Below are positions 35,586 through 43,689 of a stretch of 64,000 nucleotides of DNA, one piece after another (positions within the stretch are counted from its first letter, which is position 1; each line of letters opens with the position of its first letter). The notes beneath the pieces are model-generated. The model searched no databases and was not told the DNA's origin. It worked only from the letters and a program-made list of their open reading frames with translations. The translations under genes and the position numbers were made by a program. The DNA comes from Bacteroidales bacterium (GTDB lineage Bacteria > Bacteroidota > Bacteroidia > Bacteroidales > Tenuifilaceae). The stretch is taken from positions 22,520 through 86,519 of the forward strand of contig JAFGDZ010000052.1 of the NCBI GenBank assembly GCA_016931855.1, given 5' to 3'.

Positions 35586-35912
35586 CTACCATTTTCTATT
35601 AATTACCAGCAGCAAATCGACCATTAGAAGGAAAAGAAGAAAGAAATCGGCCTCTTGCCACCCCAAAATATTAAGCACAATGGTTATAATTAAGCCTATA
35701 AGCACATAGAGCCTATACCTATCTATCTTTTCTTTTGGCTTATTTTTGTGCTTTAGGTAGTGGTTTATCCTATATAGAAGGAAGGGCACAAAGCCTAAAT
35801 AGAAAAGGACAATTCCCACCCCATAGTTAGTTAGCCTAACCAATCCAGCAAAAACCAAAAACAAAATAGTGTAAAGCAATACCTTACGCTCTGAAATCTT
35901 TTGCAAAGCCAT
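35586..35912 (-). CDS. Small membrane protein, hypothetical
   Basis: The 108-residue product has a short basic N-terminus and about four membrane segments: VLLYTILFLVFAGLV, GIVLFYLGFVPFLLY, LYVLIGLIITIVLNILGW and DFFLLFLLMVDLLLVI. A Lys-rich loop lies in the middle. I do not recognise a family. It stands alone between the riboswitch promoter and the M28 peptidase gene on the other strand. Small four-helix proteins of this sort are common in Bacteroidota envelopes. Confidence 0.65.
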   Translation of the reverse strand: MALQKISERKVLLYTILFLVFAGLVRLTNYGVGIVLFYLGFVPFLLYRINHYLKHKNKPKEKIDRYRLYVLIGLIITIVLNILGWQEADFFLLFLLMVDLLLVINRKW

Positions 35913-36066
35913 ACATCGAAATTTTAAACAAAATTACCCATTTTTGTTTAGCAGATACGAGATTAGCCTTTTGTTGAAAAGTATATTTACATAACTTCGA
36001 GCCACGTATAGAATTCTTAAAAGGAGCAACGTAGTACAAATTACAATAACCAGAGAGCATAACACT

Positions 36067-37839
36067 ATGAATAAAATAGTTGCATATTGCGCAATGGCAT
36101 TTGTTGCAGTTCTTGCATCGTGTCAGGGATTACTCCCAAGCCAAACGGAAATAACAGAACCTGAACTCAGGGAACACATAGCGTTTCTGGCATCGGACTC
36201 ACTAAAAGGGCGAAAACCTGGAACAACATATGATCGTATTGCCGCAAAATACGTTAAGGACGAGCTAGCCAAATCGGGTTTAAAGCTACTAGGGCAAAAT
36301 GGTTACCAGTTCTTCGACCTGATTGTAAAGCAGCACCCAGGCGAGAACACCCTTGCCATTAATGGCAAAGAGCTGGTTTACGGAACCGATTTTAGCGTAC
36401 TCCCGCTATCGTCCAATAGCGAAGCGGAATCGGTGGTTTGCTTTGCCGGATATGGCTTTCACTACACTGCCGATGATATTCTATGGAACGATTACTACCC
36501 AATAAACGCAAGGGGGAAATGGGTTCTCATTCTAAGAGGAGACCCAGAAATTGATAACCCCAACAGCCCCTACTCAAATCAATCGGGCGATAAGGATAAA
36601 GCCCTAATTGCCGCCGACCAAGGCGCAATTGGAGTGCTACTTGTTTCTGGCACGTCGTATGATAGCGACGATAAGCTCTACAAAATGGAGGAAAAAGCAT
36701 TTAGTGTGGGTATTCCTGTATTCCATGTAACCAGAGCAACAGCAAATATGATTCTAAAAAACAATGGACTTACTATTGAACAGGCAGAGGCTACGCTAAA
36801 CAAAACTAAAAGTCCCATATCGGTGGAGACCAATACTCTTGTTTCTGGCACAAGCGAACTCACCAACGAAATAAAAAGTACTCAAAATGTGGTAGCCCTA
36901 ATTGAGGGAACCAACGAAGCACTAAAAGATGAGTACATTGTAATTGGCGCTCATTACGACCATCTGGGCATGGGTGGGCACGAAAGCTCGTCGCGAATGC
37001 CCGATACCACTGCCGTTCACAATGGTGCCGATGATAATGCATCGGGTGTTGCTGCTCTTTTAGAAGTTGCCCAAAAGTTAGCCAAAGATAAGCCTAAACG
37101 TAGCATTCTCTTCGTGGCGTTTAGCTCTGAGGAGCTAGGCCTAATTGGCTCACAAAAGTTTGTAAACGAAGGGCCAATCTCCACTTCAAATATGGTAGCT
37201 ATGCTTAACATGGATATGGTTGGGCGACTAATGGATAGCACGCTACAAGTAGGTGGAACACAAACCGCACTTGAAACAGAGCGGTATATTGATAGCCTAG
37301 TACACCCCTACCCTCTTAAACTAGCCAAATCGCCCGAGGGCTATGGTCCATCGGATCACGCATCGTTCTACAGCATGAACGTACCCGTACTTTTCTTCTC
37401 AACTGGCGCACATACCGATTACCATACTCCCTTTGATGATGCTGATAAAATCAACCTAAAGGGGCTTAGCATAGTATCAAACTACGTTTACGATATAGCC
37501 TACGCATTGGCAAACTCAAACACAAAGCTAACCTTTAACGAGGCTGGGCCAAAATCAAAACCAACAAGGCATGGGCGTGGGCTAAAGGTAAAGCTGGGCA
37601 TAATGCCCGATGTTAACCAAGGCGAAAATAATGGGCTACGTGTAATTGCTGTAACACCAGGGAACCCTGCAGCACTTGGCGGAATAAAGAATAACGATAT
37701 AATAACAGCTATAAACGGAAAACCAGTTAATAACATTCAGGACTACATGTACCGTTTATCGGAGCTTAAGGCAGGTATCACCATTTCTGTGGAGATTAAA
37801 AGAGGCAACGAGGCTCACATTAAGCTTATACAGCTGTAG
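36067..37839 (+). CDS. M28 zinc aminopeptidase lipoprotein with PA and PDZ domains
   Basis: The 590-residue product has a lipoprotein signal (lipobox VLASC). A protease-associated insertion (about 115-250) precedes the M28 catalytic domain. Its two-zinc ligands are visible: His296 (AHYDH), Asp322 or Asp323 (GADDNASG), Glu355-Glu356 (SSEELG), Asp383 (NMDMVG) and His453 (HTDYH). A PDZ domain occupies about 510-590 (LRVIAVTPGNPAALGG). The family cleaves N-terminal residues from peptides. Here it is predicted to be periplasmic or surface-anchored. The next gene follows after 56 bp on the same strand. Confidence 0.92.
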   Translation: MNKIVAYCAMAFVAVLASCQGLLPSQTEITEPELREHIAFLASDSLKGRKPGTTYDRIAAKYVKDELAKSGLKLLGQNGYQFFDLIVKQHPGENTLAINGKELVYGTDFSVLPLSSNSEAESVVCFAGYGFHYTADDILWNDYYPINARGKWVLILRGDPEIDNPNSPYSNQSGDKDKALIAADQGAIGVLLVSGTSYDSDDKLYKMEEKAFSVGIPVFHVTRATANMILKNNGLTIEQAEATLNKTKSPISVETNTLVSGTSELTNEIKSTQNVVALIEGTNEALKDEYIVIGAHYDHLGMGGHESSSRMPDTTAVHNGADDNASGVAALLEVAQKLAKDKPKRSILFVAFSSEELGLIGSQKFVNEGPISTSNMVAMLNMDMVGRLMDSTLQVGGTQTALETERYIDSLVHPYPLKLAKSPEGYGPSDHASFYSMNVPVLFFSTGAHTDYHTPFDDADKINLKGLSIVSNYVYDIAYALANSNTKLTFNEAGPKSKPTRHGRGLKVKLGIMPDVNQGENNGLRVIAVTPGNPAALGGIKNNDIITAINGKPVNNIQDYMYRLSELKAGITISVEIKRGNEAHIKLIQL

Positions 37840-37895
37840 CAGCTAACTTTAGCAACAAGAAAAGAATCTTAACCATCAACACTAAACTATTTATC

Positions 37896-38732
37896 ATGAG
37901 AAAAGTGCTATTCTGGATTGCCGCAATTGTTATAACACTGGCAACGGTTATATATCAACAAAAAACGGGGCCAACGTATCCCGAAAAGGTTACCTATTCC
38001 ATTGATAACCAAACAAAATTATTAACCCTAACCAGAAGCGGCGAAACCAATATTGATATTGAGGTAACAATAGACAGCCTGCCGCTTGAATGGGAAGCAA
38101 CCCTTTTCTACCGAAAATACCCAACAAATAGCGACTGGGCTGCAGAACCCTTTATGATGAACGCCAACGGTGGCGTAACCACCTATCTGCCTAGCCAACC
38201 AGCGGCAGGAAAGCTAGAGTACTATATTGAGATGGAAAACCTTGTAACGCAGGAGGCTTTTAGCATAAAAAAAGATGAGCCTGTTGTAATTAGGTTTAAG
38301 GGAGCCGTACCCGCTTTTGCCCTTATTCCACACGTACTGCTGATGTTTATAGCCATGTTACTCTCTAATCTTACCGGAATAATGGCTGCATTTATGCATA
38401 AAAGGTTTAAGTTCTATATGCTTTTAACCATTATCGCACTCTTTGTTGGAGGACTTGTTTTTGGACCAATAGTACAGCACTATGCCTTTGGTCAGGCGTG
38501 GACCGGATGGCCTTTGGGTAGCGACCTAACCGATAATAAAACCCTAATTGCATTTGTTGCCTGGCTTGTTGCATTGCTGGTTAACAGAAAAGAGGATAGG
38601 CCGCTTGTTGTAATATTTGCAGCACTGGTAACAATGGCTATTTACCTTATCCCGCATAGCTTACGTGGCTCTGAGCTAAACCACGAAACGGGAGAAATAG
38701 TAACGGGAATAGTTACAACATTTATTAGATAG
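37896..38732 (+). CDS. Membrane protein with periplasmic beta domain, hypothetical
   Basis: The 278-residue product has an N-terminal membrane anchor (about 4-20) and a soluble beta-rich region (about 25-140) with VEVTIDSLPLEWEATLFYRKY-like strands and YYIEMEN. Four membrane helices follow (about 148-270). I do not recognise a family. It is 56 bp downstream of the M28 peptidase gene and probably co-transcribed. A strong bidirectional terminator follows. Confidence 0.7.
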   Translation: MRKVLFWIAAIVITLATVIYQQKTGPTYPEKVTYSIDNQTKLLTLTRSGETNIDIEVTIDSLPLEWEATLFYRKYPTNSDWAAEPFMMNANGGVTTYLPSQPAAGKLEYYIEMENLVTQEAFSIKKDEPVVIRFKGAVPAFALIPHVLLMFIAMLLSNLTGIMAAFMHKRFKFYMLLTIIALFVGGLVFGPIVQHYAFGQAWTGWPLGSDLTDNKTLIAFVAWLVALLVNRKEDRPLVVIFAALVTMAIYLIPHSLRGSELNHETGEIVTGIVTTFIR

Positions 38733-38740
38733 CAACTAAC

Positions 38741-38777
38741 AAAAACGGCTGCCAAAAGGCAGCCGTTTGATTTTTAT
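38741..38777. terminator. Bidirectional terminator
   Basis: An 11-bp stem, aaacggctgcc with ggcagccgttt, closes an AAAA loop and has A and T runs on either side. It separates converging genes. Confidence 0.9.
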
Positions 38778-38790
38778 CCTAAAGGATTAA

Positions 38791-39006
38791 TTACTCAGCA
38801 ACTTGAGTTGAATCGGTTTTTGCATGATCGCAACCTTCGTGTGCGTGCTCATCAGCGCAACCAGCGCTATCAGCTTTAGTAGCACACTCGGTAGTCTCTT
38901 TTGCACAGCAACCTTCTTCTGTGTTTTTAGACTCAGCGCTATTGCAAGCAGCAAATGATAAAGCACCTACAAATACTAGGCCTAGGAATAATTTTGATCT
39001 CTTCAT
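38791..39006 (-). CDS. Small Cys/His-rich lipoprotein, possibly metal-binding
   Basis: The 71-residue product has a lipoprotein signal (lipobox SFAAC). The mature part has six further cysteines in CC, C, C and C spacing, and the His-rich end DEHAHEGCDHAK. This is the composition of metal-binding peptides, although no family is recognised. It lies 89 bp downstream of a TonB-dependent receptor gene on the same strand, but it has its own strong promoter (39038-39068). I infer a role in periplasmic metal storage or delivery. Confidence 0.75.
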   Translation of the reverse strand: MKRSKLFLGLVFVGALSFAACNSAESKNTEEGCCAKETTECATKADSAGCADEHAHEGCDHAKTDSTQVAE

Positions 39007-39037
39007 AATTTCAAGTCTTTTTTTTGGTTATGCCCCA

Positions 39038-39068
39038 CAAAAATATATTAGAAATAGGTAATAAACAA
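39038..39068 (-). promoter_or_regulatory. Promoter of the Cys/His-rich lipoprotein gene
   Basis: On the minus strand TTG (39068-39066), a 20-bp spacer and TATTTTTG (39045-39038) match the -33/-7 pattern. Confidence 0.65.
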
Positions 39069-39095
39069 TTGATAGACGCAAATTTACCTCTTTTT

Positions 39096-41135
39096 TTACC
39101 TAAACCGAATGTTATAAGCACAAGAGAAAGACACCCAACGCCCAGGTTGCTCTATGTTGGCTAAATCTACATAAGACTTATCCAAAACATTATGCACGTT
39201 AAGCCCTATGCTTAGCTTATCGCCTTGCCAGTTTAAACCAGCATCAAGAAGGGCGAATGCATCGTAAGACTTTTGGGTTCCCGATACAAAATGCGTATAG
39301 CTCCCGGCTCTATCCTGCACCATCAAGTTCCAATTTGCCGAAAGGCCACGGTATATTTTATGATCCAAAGAGAGATTAACCTTTGCTCGTAAAAAATCAA
39401 GAGCATAGTATGAGTCCAGCGCCTCGCTATCCTTGTCACTGTGCTGCAAGAGGAACGACATCCCAATACGCCTAATAAATTGCCCCGTACTCTGCGGAAC
39501 GTAACTATAAGCCGCCTCAACGCCATAGGTTGTTAGCTGAGTATGATTAGCACTTTGCCACTTCTCATCAGAAGGAAGCTTAACCCAGTCGATAACATCC
39601 TTTGCATCGCGCAAAAATCCAGAAAGATGAGAGCTAAAGCCACCAAGGGTATGCTTAATACCCAATTCGTAGGTTGTAGCGCTTTCGGGTTTAAGATTAG
39701 GATTTCCCAAATTAGTGGGGCCTTGGTAGTACAGGTCTGTAAAGGTTGGATACCTAAAGGTGTGATTTGCAGAGGCAAACACCCTGTAATCGGTAAAAAT
39801 TCGCTGGCTAACATCAACACCATAGCTCCAATCAATATTATTGCCGTTAACAGTTGAGGCCAATGCCCCACCCGAAATGGTTAAACCATTGATGTAAATG
39901 GTATGATCAACAAAAAAGGAGGATATCCACCTAGAATCGGATTTTGAGTAAAACACATTATCGGTACCCGAAACCTTAACGGGTTTGCTTAGTGGCGTTC
40001 CAAGTACATTGCTAAGAATCTCCTCATTACGCGCCTCAACGCCCAAGCGGGTTTTGCCCAGAGGTGAGAGGTATGCGCCATCCACTCTTGACCCAAAAAC
40101 CGATGAGCGGTGGTAGTTATGCGTAGCGTACCAGCTAGGCGCATCGCTACGGAAAAGCTCAAACCTATCGAAATGCCGACGAAAATATACCGATGTATTA
40201 TAGGAAAAGCTACTCTTTGTGCCCCCGTAGCTCACCTCGGAAAATAGCGCTTTTACCTGTTCAAACTGGTTAGGGTACTTAGGCGTGTAAAAGCTATTAG
40301 CCCCAAACCCCTTATCCTGATACCCTAGCTGTAGCCCCAGTTGGCCGCTACCAAGGTTAAGGTGCGAGTTTAGGTAGATGTTGCTAGCGGAAAAATCGGT
40401 ATTGGGAGTGTACCCCTCTGATGCTTTTTTTGAGGCAGTTAAAAAGAGCCCTGCTTTTTGCGCTCCAACAGATGCCGATGCCGTTAACCCCAGCAATCCG
40501 TGTTCGCCAGCATTGGCTAGTATACGCGCATTCGATTCAGAACCGTTTGAGGTAATAATGTTAATAGCCCCACTAAATGCTCCTGCACCATAAATGCGCG
40601 AGCCAGGCCCCTGCAGAATCTCAATACGCTCAATAACATCAAGATCAACAGGAATGTTTAGGTTGTGATGCCCTGTTTGCGGGTCGGAGATGTTAACTCC
40701 ATTCAAGAGAACCAGCGTTTGATCGAACGAACCGCCCCTAAGGCTGATATCGGCCTGCACCCCATGGCCACCCCGCTGCCGAATATCGATACTAGCAACC
40801 TGCTCTAGTACCTGCTGTAACGAGGCGGCGGGAACGCGCCCCAACTCGTCGCGCGAGATTACAGTAACTACCCTAGTAAACTCCGAATAGGTTGATGTTG
40901 CCCTTTTGGAGTTTACAATAACCTCATCAATATCAACATTTTTACTAACCGTAACGGTGTCGGGCTGCGCAAATGTTGCCACAGGCATTGCAAGAATTGA
41001 GTAGGTTGCCGATAGTACGCACACCTTTACCACTGCTCCTAGGCTGTTGTAAACCCCAAAGCCCTTGTTGCTCCAGTTCCTAAAGAAACGCTGCTTTAGG
41101 CCAAACGGATTAAAATTGAACTTCATATAAAACAT
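39096..41135 (-). CDS. TonB-dependent outer-membrane receptor (BtuB/Cir-like)
   Basis: The 679-residue product has a long signal region (about 1-55, ending ATFAQ), a TonB-box-like DEVIVNS (about 69-75), a plug domain (about 80-190) and a 22-strand-type barrel. The plug carries ISRDELGRVPAASLQQVL, SLRGGSFDQTLVLLNGV and IEILQGPGSRIYGAGAFSGAINI. The last residue is aromatic-proximal (YNIRFR). The plug resembles small-ligand receptors such as BtuB or Cir. Whether the ligand is a corrinoid, siderophore or metal is unknown. There is no cobalamin riboswitch upstream. The leader folds into alternative hairpins (41141-41187). An in-frame ATG three codons in (41126) is also possible. Confidence 0.88.
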   Translation of the reverse strand: MFYMKFNFNPFGLKQRFFRNWSNKGFGVYNSLGAVVKVCVLSATYSILAMPVATFAQPDTVTVSKNVDIDEVIVNSKRATSTYSEFTRVVTVISRDELGRVPAASLQQVLEQVASIDIRQRGGHGVQADISLRGGSFDQTLVLLNGVNISDPQTGHHNLNIPVDLDVIERIEILQGPGSRIYGAGAFSGAINIITSNGSESNARILANAGEHGLLGLTASASVGAQKAGLFLTASKKASEGYTPNTDFSASNIYLNSHLNLGSGQLGLQLGYQDKGFGANSFYTPKYPNQFEQVKALFSEVSYGGTKSSFSYNTSVYFRRHFDRFELFRSDAPSWYATHNYHRSSVFGSRVDGAYLSPLGKTRLGVEARNEEILSNVLGTPLSKPVKVSGTDNVFYSKSDSRWISSFFVDHTIYINGLTISGGALASTVNGNNIDWSYGVDVSQRIFTDYRVFASANHTFRYPTFTDLYYQGPTNLGNPNLKPESATTYELGIKHTLGGFSSHLSGFLRDAKDVIDWVKLPSDEKWQSANHTQLTTYGVEAAYSYVPQSTGQFIRRIGMSFLLQHSDKDSEALDSYYALDFLRAKVNLSLDHKIYRGLSANWNLMVQDRAGSYTHFVSGTQKSYDAFALLDAGLNWQGDKLSIGLNVHNVLDKSYVDLANIEQPGRWVSFSCAYNIRFR

Positions 41136-41140
41136 TTTAT

Positions 41141-41187
41141 GCCTGAACCTGCGCCCAATTCAGGCGTTAATAATTTGTTGGCGCAGG
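41141..41187 (-). promoter_or_regulatory. Leader with two mutually exclusive hairpins
   Basis: Read on the minus strand, CCTGCGCC (41187-41180) pairs with GGCGCAGG (41155-41148), and GCCTGAA (41165-41159) pairs with TTCAGGC (41147-41141). The two pairings interlock. The second stem ends 5 bases before the start codon of the TonB receptor gene. Confidence 0.5.
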
Positions 41188-41190
41188 CGG

Positions 41191-41198
41191 CAAAGGTA
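41191..41198 (-). promoter_or_regulatory. -7 box for the TonB receptor
   Basis: TACCTTTG on the minus strand. Transcription should start near 41184-41187, at the first arm of the leader hairpins. Confidence 0.55.
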
Positions 41199-41446
41199 GG
41201 CAAATGCCCTTATTGTACAGACGCCAACATTGGGTTATGCACCCTAAAAAGAGGAACAAAACCACTATACACCTAAATATCAACATAAATAAAGAGCAGG
41301 TGAAATACGAATATTTAACAACATCAACAATTAGGAACTAACAAAAAATGCCCTATTTTGTAGCGCTGAAATAATAGTTCCAAAAACTTTTTGTTCCCCA
41401 TGCAGCATTTCAAACCAATTCGTAGTCATTTAGTCAGATTTTGAGT

Positions 41447-42007
41447 ATGAAGATTAAAGGATCCTACTATCAGAACATACATCAATCGCTAATAGACGAC
41501 TGCAAAAGAGGCAGCAGCGAGGCACAATTCGAAATTTATGCGTTGTACTACAAAGCAATGTACAACACCAGCTTACGAATTGTGGGGAACGAAGCCGAAG
41601 CAGAGGATATTATGCAGGAAGCGTTCTTTAAAGCATTTGATAAAATTGGCAGCTACCGCAACGAGGTTAGCTTTGGTGCCTGGCTAAAACGAATTGTGGT
41701 AAACGCCTCTATTGACAACCTAAAGAAAAAACGAGCAAAGCTGGTTTCCCTTGACGAAGCACATGGAATTAGCCACGCCGATGAAACAGCTGATATTGAA
41801 CCCGAATCGGTAGAACAGCTAAAAGCAGCACTAGAGATGCTCCCCGAAGGCTATAAACTAGTGCTTAACCTGAACTACCTTGAAGGGTATAGCCACGAGG
41901 AAATAGCAAGTATGCTTGGAATTACTGCATCGACCTCGCGATCGCAGCTCACAAGAGCCAAGCATAAACTAATTGACATAATAAACACACTTAAAAGCAA
42001 ACGGTAA
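41447..42007 (+). CDS. ECF-type RNA polymerase sigma factor
   Basis: The 186-residue product has sigma region 2 (about 10-85; NTSLRIVGNEAEAEDIMQEA, then SFGAWLKRIVVNASID) and region 4 (about 120-180; LPEGYKLVLNLNYLEGYSHEEIASML, then TSRSQLTRAK). This directs RNA polymerase to special promoters, usually in response to envelope signals. A TTG start two codons upstream (41441) is possible, but the ATG at 41447 is preferred. The following gene starts 1 bp after the stop, so an operon with a membrane-anchored regulator is likely. Confidence 0.92.
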   Translation: MKIKGSYYQNIHQSLIDDCKRGSSEAQFEIYALYYKAMYNTSLRIVGNEAEAEDIMQEAFFKAFDKIGSYRNEVSFGAWLKRIVVNASIDNLKKKRAKLVSLDEAHGISHADETADIEPESVEQLKAALEMLPEGYKLVLNLNYLEGYSHEEIASMLGITASTSRSQLTRAKHKLIDIINTLKSKR

Positions 42008-42008
42008 A

Positions 42009-42524
42009 ATGGATACGCTAGGAGACTACATAAGAGAAAACCGCCACTCTTTTGATAGCAAAGACCCAAGCCCACAGCATTTTGATCGTTTTCGCCAAAT
42101 GCAAAGAGCTAAGAGGCAGAAGCATAGAACAAACCTTTACCTAATTGCTGCAGCGGCAGCTATTGCTGGGTTTATTCTTTCAGGAACACTTGGCATACTG
42201 ATTAACAGAGACGTTAGCTTCCCTGGCGTTTGGGATAATAACAAGGTGGCAGAGTCAACAGAACTACAAGAAATTGAAAGCTACTACCAAGCGCTTATTA
42301 AGAAAAAATCGTGGATAATACGCGAAATGGTACAAAGCAACAACCCTGAAATGGAAGGCGACATACACCAAACCCTAAAGGAATTTGACTCCAATAGCTA
42401 CAAGCAAGGAGCTAATGCCAAGTGGGAGCCAAACAACGAAAGGGTAAAAAACGCAGTTGTTAAGGAGTACCAAACAAAAATTGAGGTACTAGACCAAATA
42501 ATTAGGCACCTTAACGGAGAATAA
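42009..42524 (+). CDS. Single-pass membrane protein, putative anti-sigma factor
   Basis: The 171-residue product has a cytoplasmic N-terminus (about 1-45), one membrane helix (about 47-68; LYLIAAAAAIAGFILSGTLG) and a periplasmic helical domain with Gln/Glu/Lys-rich segments. It starts 1 bp after the ECF sigma stop. Size and topology fit an anti-sigma factor, but I see no ZAS zinc motif (HxxxCxxC), so this rests on gene context. The downstream gene encodes an exported DUF4097-like protein. Confidence 0.7.
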   Translation: MDTLGDYIRENRHSFDSKDPSPQHFDRFRQMQRAKRQKHRTNLYLIAAAAAIAGFILSGTLGILINRDVSFPGVWDNNKVAESTELQEIESYYQALIKKKSWIIREMVQSNNPEMEGDIHQTLKEFDSNSYKQGANAKWEPNNERVKNAVVKEYQTKIEVLDQIIRHLNGE

Positions 42525-42554
42525 TCTTAACCGAAACCTTTAAATCTACTAAAT

Positions 42555-43622
42555 ATGAAGCTGTTTAAAGTAGTACTCACGTTTGCCCTTGTTGCTATAG
42601 CAGCAACCTTTGCAATGGGCATGGAAGAGGTTACCAAAACTTACAACAAGGAGTATCAGGTAAACGACAATAGTAGCATCTATATCCAGAATCGCTTTGG
42701 ACAAGTGAACATCGAGAACTGGGATAAGGACATGATATCGTTCTTTGTTGAGGTAAAAGTTGATCATCCCGACAAGGACAAGGCGCAGCGCATGCTTGCC
42801 GCCATTAACGTAGCCTTTTCGCAGGAAGGCGATAAGATTAGCGCCATTACCAGTATTGAGGAGAAGATGATGGACTCATGGAACAGCTTTGGCCTATCGA
42901 GCAAGGAGCTTAGCATAAACTATAAGGTAAAAATGCCAAAGCATCTTAGCATTGAGCTGGTAAATAAGTACGGCGATATTTTTATAAACGAGCTAACAGG
43001 GGTCACAACAATTGACCTTAAGTACGGAAATCTTAAAGCGAATAGGATTGTACGCGGAAGCGCTGAAAATATTAACTCACTAACTATTGGCTACGGTAAT
43101 GCATCTATTGACGAAACCGAATGGTTTAAAATTGACATTAAGTATGGCAGCCTTAGCATTGTTAAAAGTAAAGCTCTTGTTGTTGTAAGCAAGTACTCTA
43201 AAATTACGATTGATGAGGCTAGCTCAATTGTTAGCGAATCTAAGTACGATACCTTTAGAATTGGAACCGTTGCAAACTTTGTTAGCGAGAGTGGCTATAC
43301 AAACTACAACTTTACCGAGGTAAGGAAAAAACTGGATATAACAACCAAGTATGGAGATGTGAGGATTGATAGAGTTTCTGCAGACTTTGAATCCATAAAT
43401 TTTAGGGGTAACTACGCAAGTATATATGCAGGGATTAGCGCATCGGCATCGTACAACCTTACAGGGTACGTAGCTTATGGTGGTATAAAGTATAACGAGA
43501 ATAACCGAGTTAGCCGCATTGAGGGGAATACCAAAATTGAGGTATCGGGATTAGTTGGTAGCAATGCCAACACCAAATCAACGGTTAACGTAACTGTTAA
43601 GTATGGCAGCGCTAAGCTGTAG
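42555..43622 (+). CDS. Exported DUF4097-like beta-repeat protein
   Basis: The 355-residue product has a signal peptide (about 1-22) and then many short beta strands with a recurring KYG or KY(S/D) turn: VNKYGDIFINEL, LKYGNLKANR, IKYGSLSIVKS, SKYSKITIDEA, SKYDTFRIG, TKYGDVRIDR and VKYGSAKL. This is the ladder pattern of DUF4097/DUF2807 putative adhesins. It is predicted to be periplasmic or surface-exposed. It is 30 bp downstream of the putative anti-sigma gene, so it is probably part of the ECF operon and may be its main output. A strong terminator follows. Confidence 0.82.
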   Translation: MKLFKVVLTFALVAIAATFAMGMEEVTKTYNKEYQVNDNSSIYIQNRFGQVNIENWDKDMISFFVEVKVDHPDKDKAQRMLAAINVAFSQEGDKISAITSIEEKMMDSWNSFGLSSKELSINYKVKMPKHLSIELVNKYGDIFINELTGVTTIDLKYGNLKANRIVRGSAENINSLTIGYGNASIDETEWFKIDIKYGSLSIVKSKALVVVSKYSKITIDEASSIVSESKYDTFRIGTVANFVSESGYTNYNFTEVRKKLDITTKYGDVRIDRVSADFESINFRGNYASIYAGISASASYNLTGYVAYGGIKYNENNRVSRIEGNTKIEVSGLVGSNANTKSTVNVTVKYGSAKL

Positions 43623-43639
43623 CAAAACAAACACTATAT

Positions 43640-43675
43640 AAAACGGAGGGCTGCAAATTTGCAGCCCTCCGTTTT
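43640..43675. terminator. Bidirectional terminator
   Basis: A 15-bp perfect stem, aaaacggagggctgc with gcagccctccgtttt, encloses a 6-base loop and lies between converging genes. Confidence 0.93.
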
Positions 43676-43689
43676 ATTATTAGCATAAG

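Noticed and set aside
41141..41187. H-type pseudoknot before the TonB receptor
   Set aside because: The loop that would have to cross the 8-bp stem has zero bases, so both stems cannot form together. Alternative hairpins are more likely.
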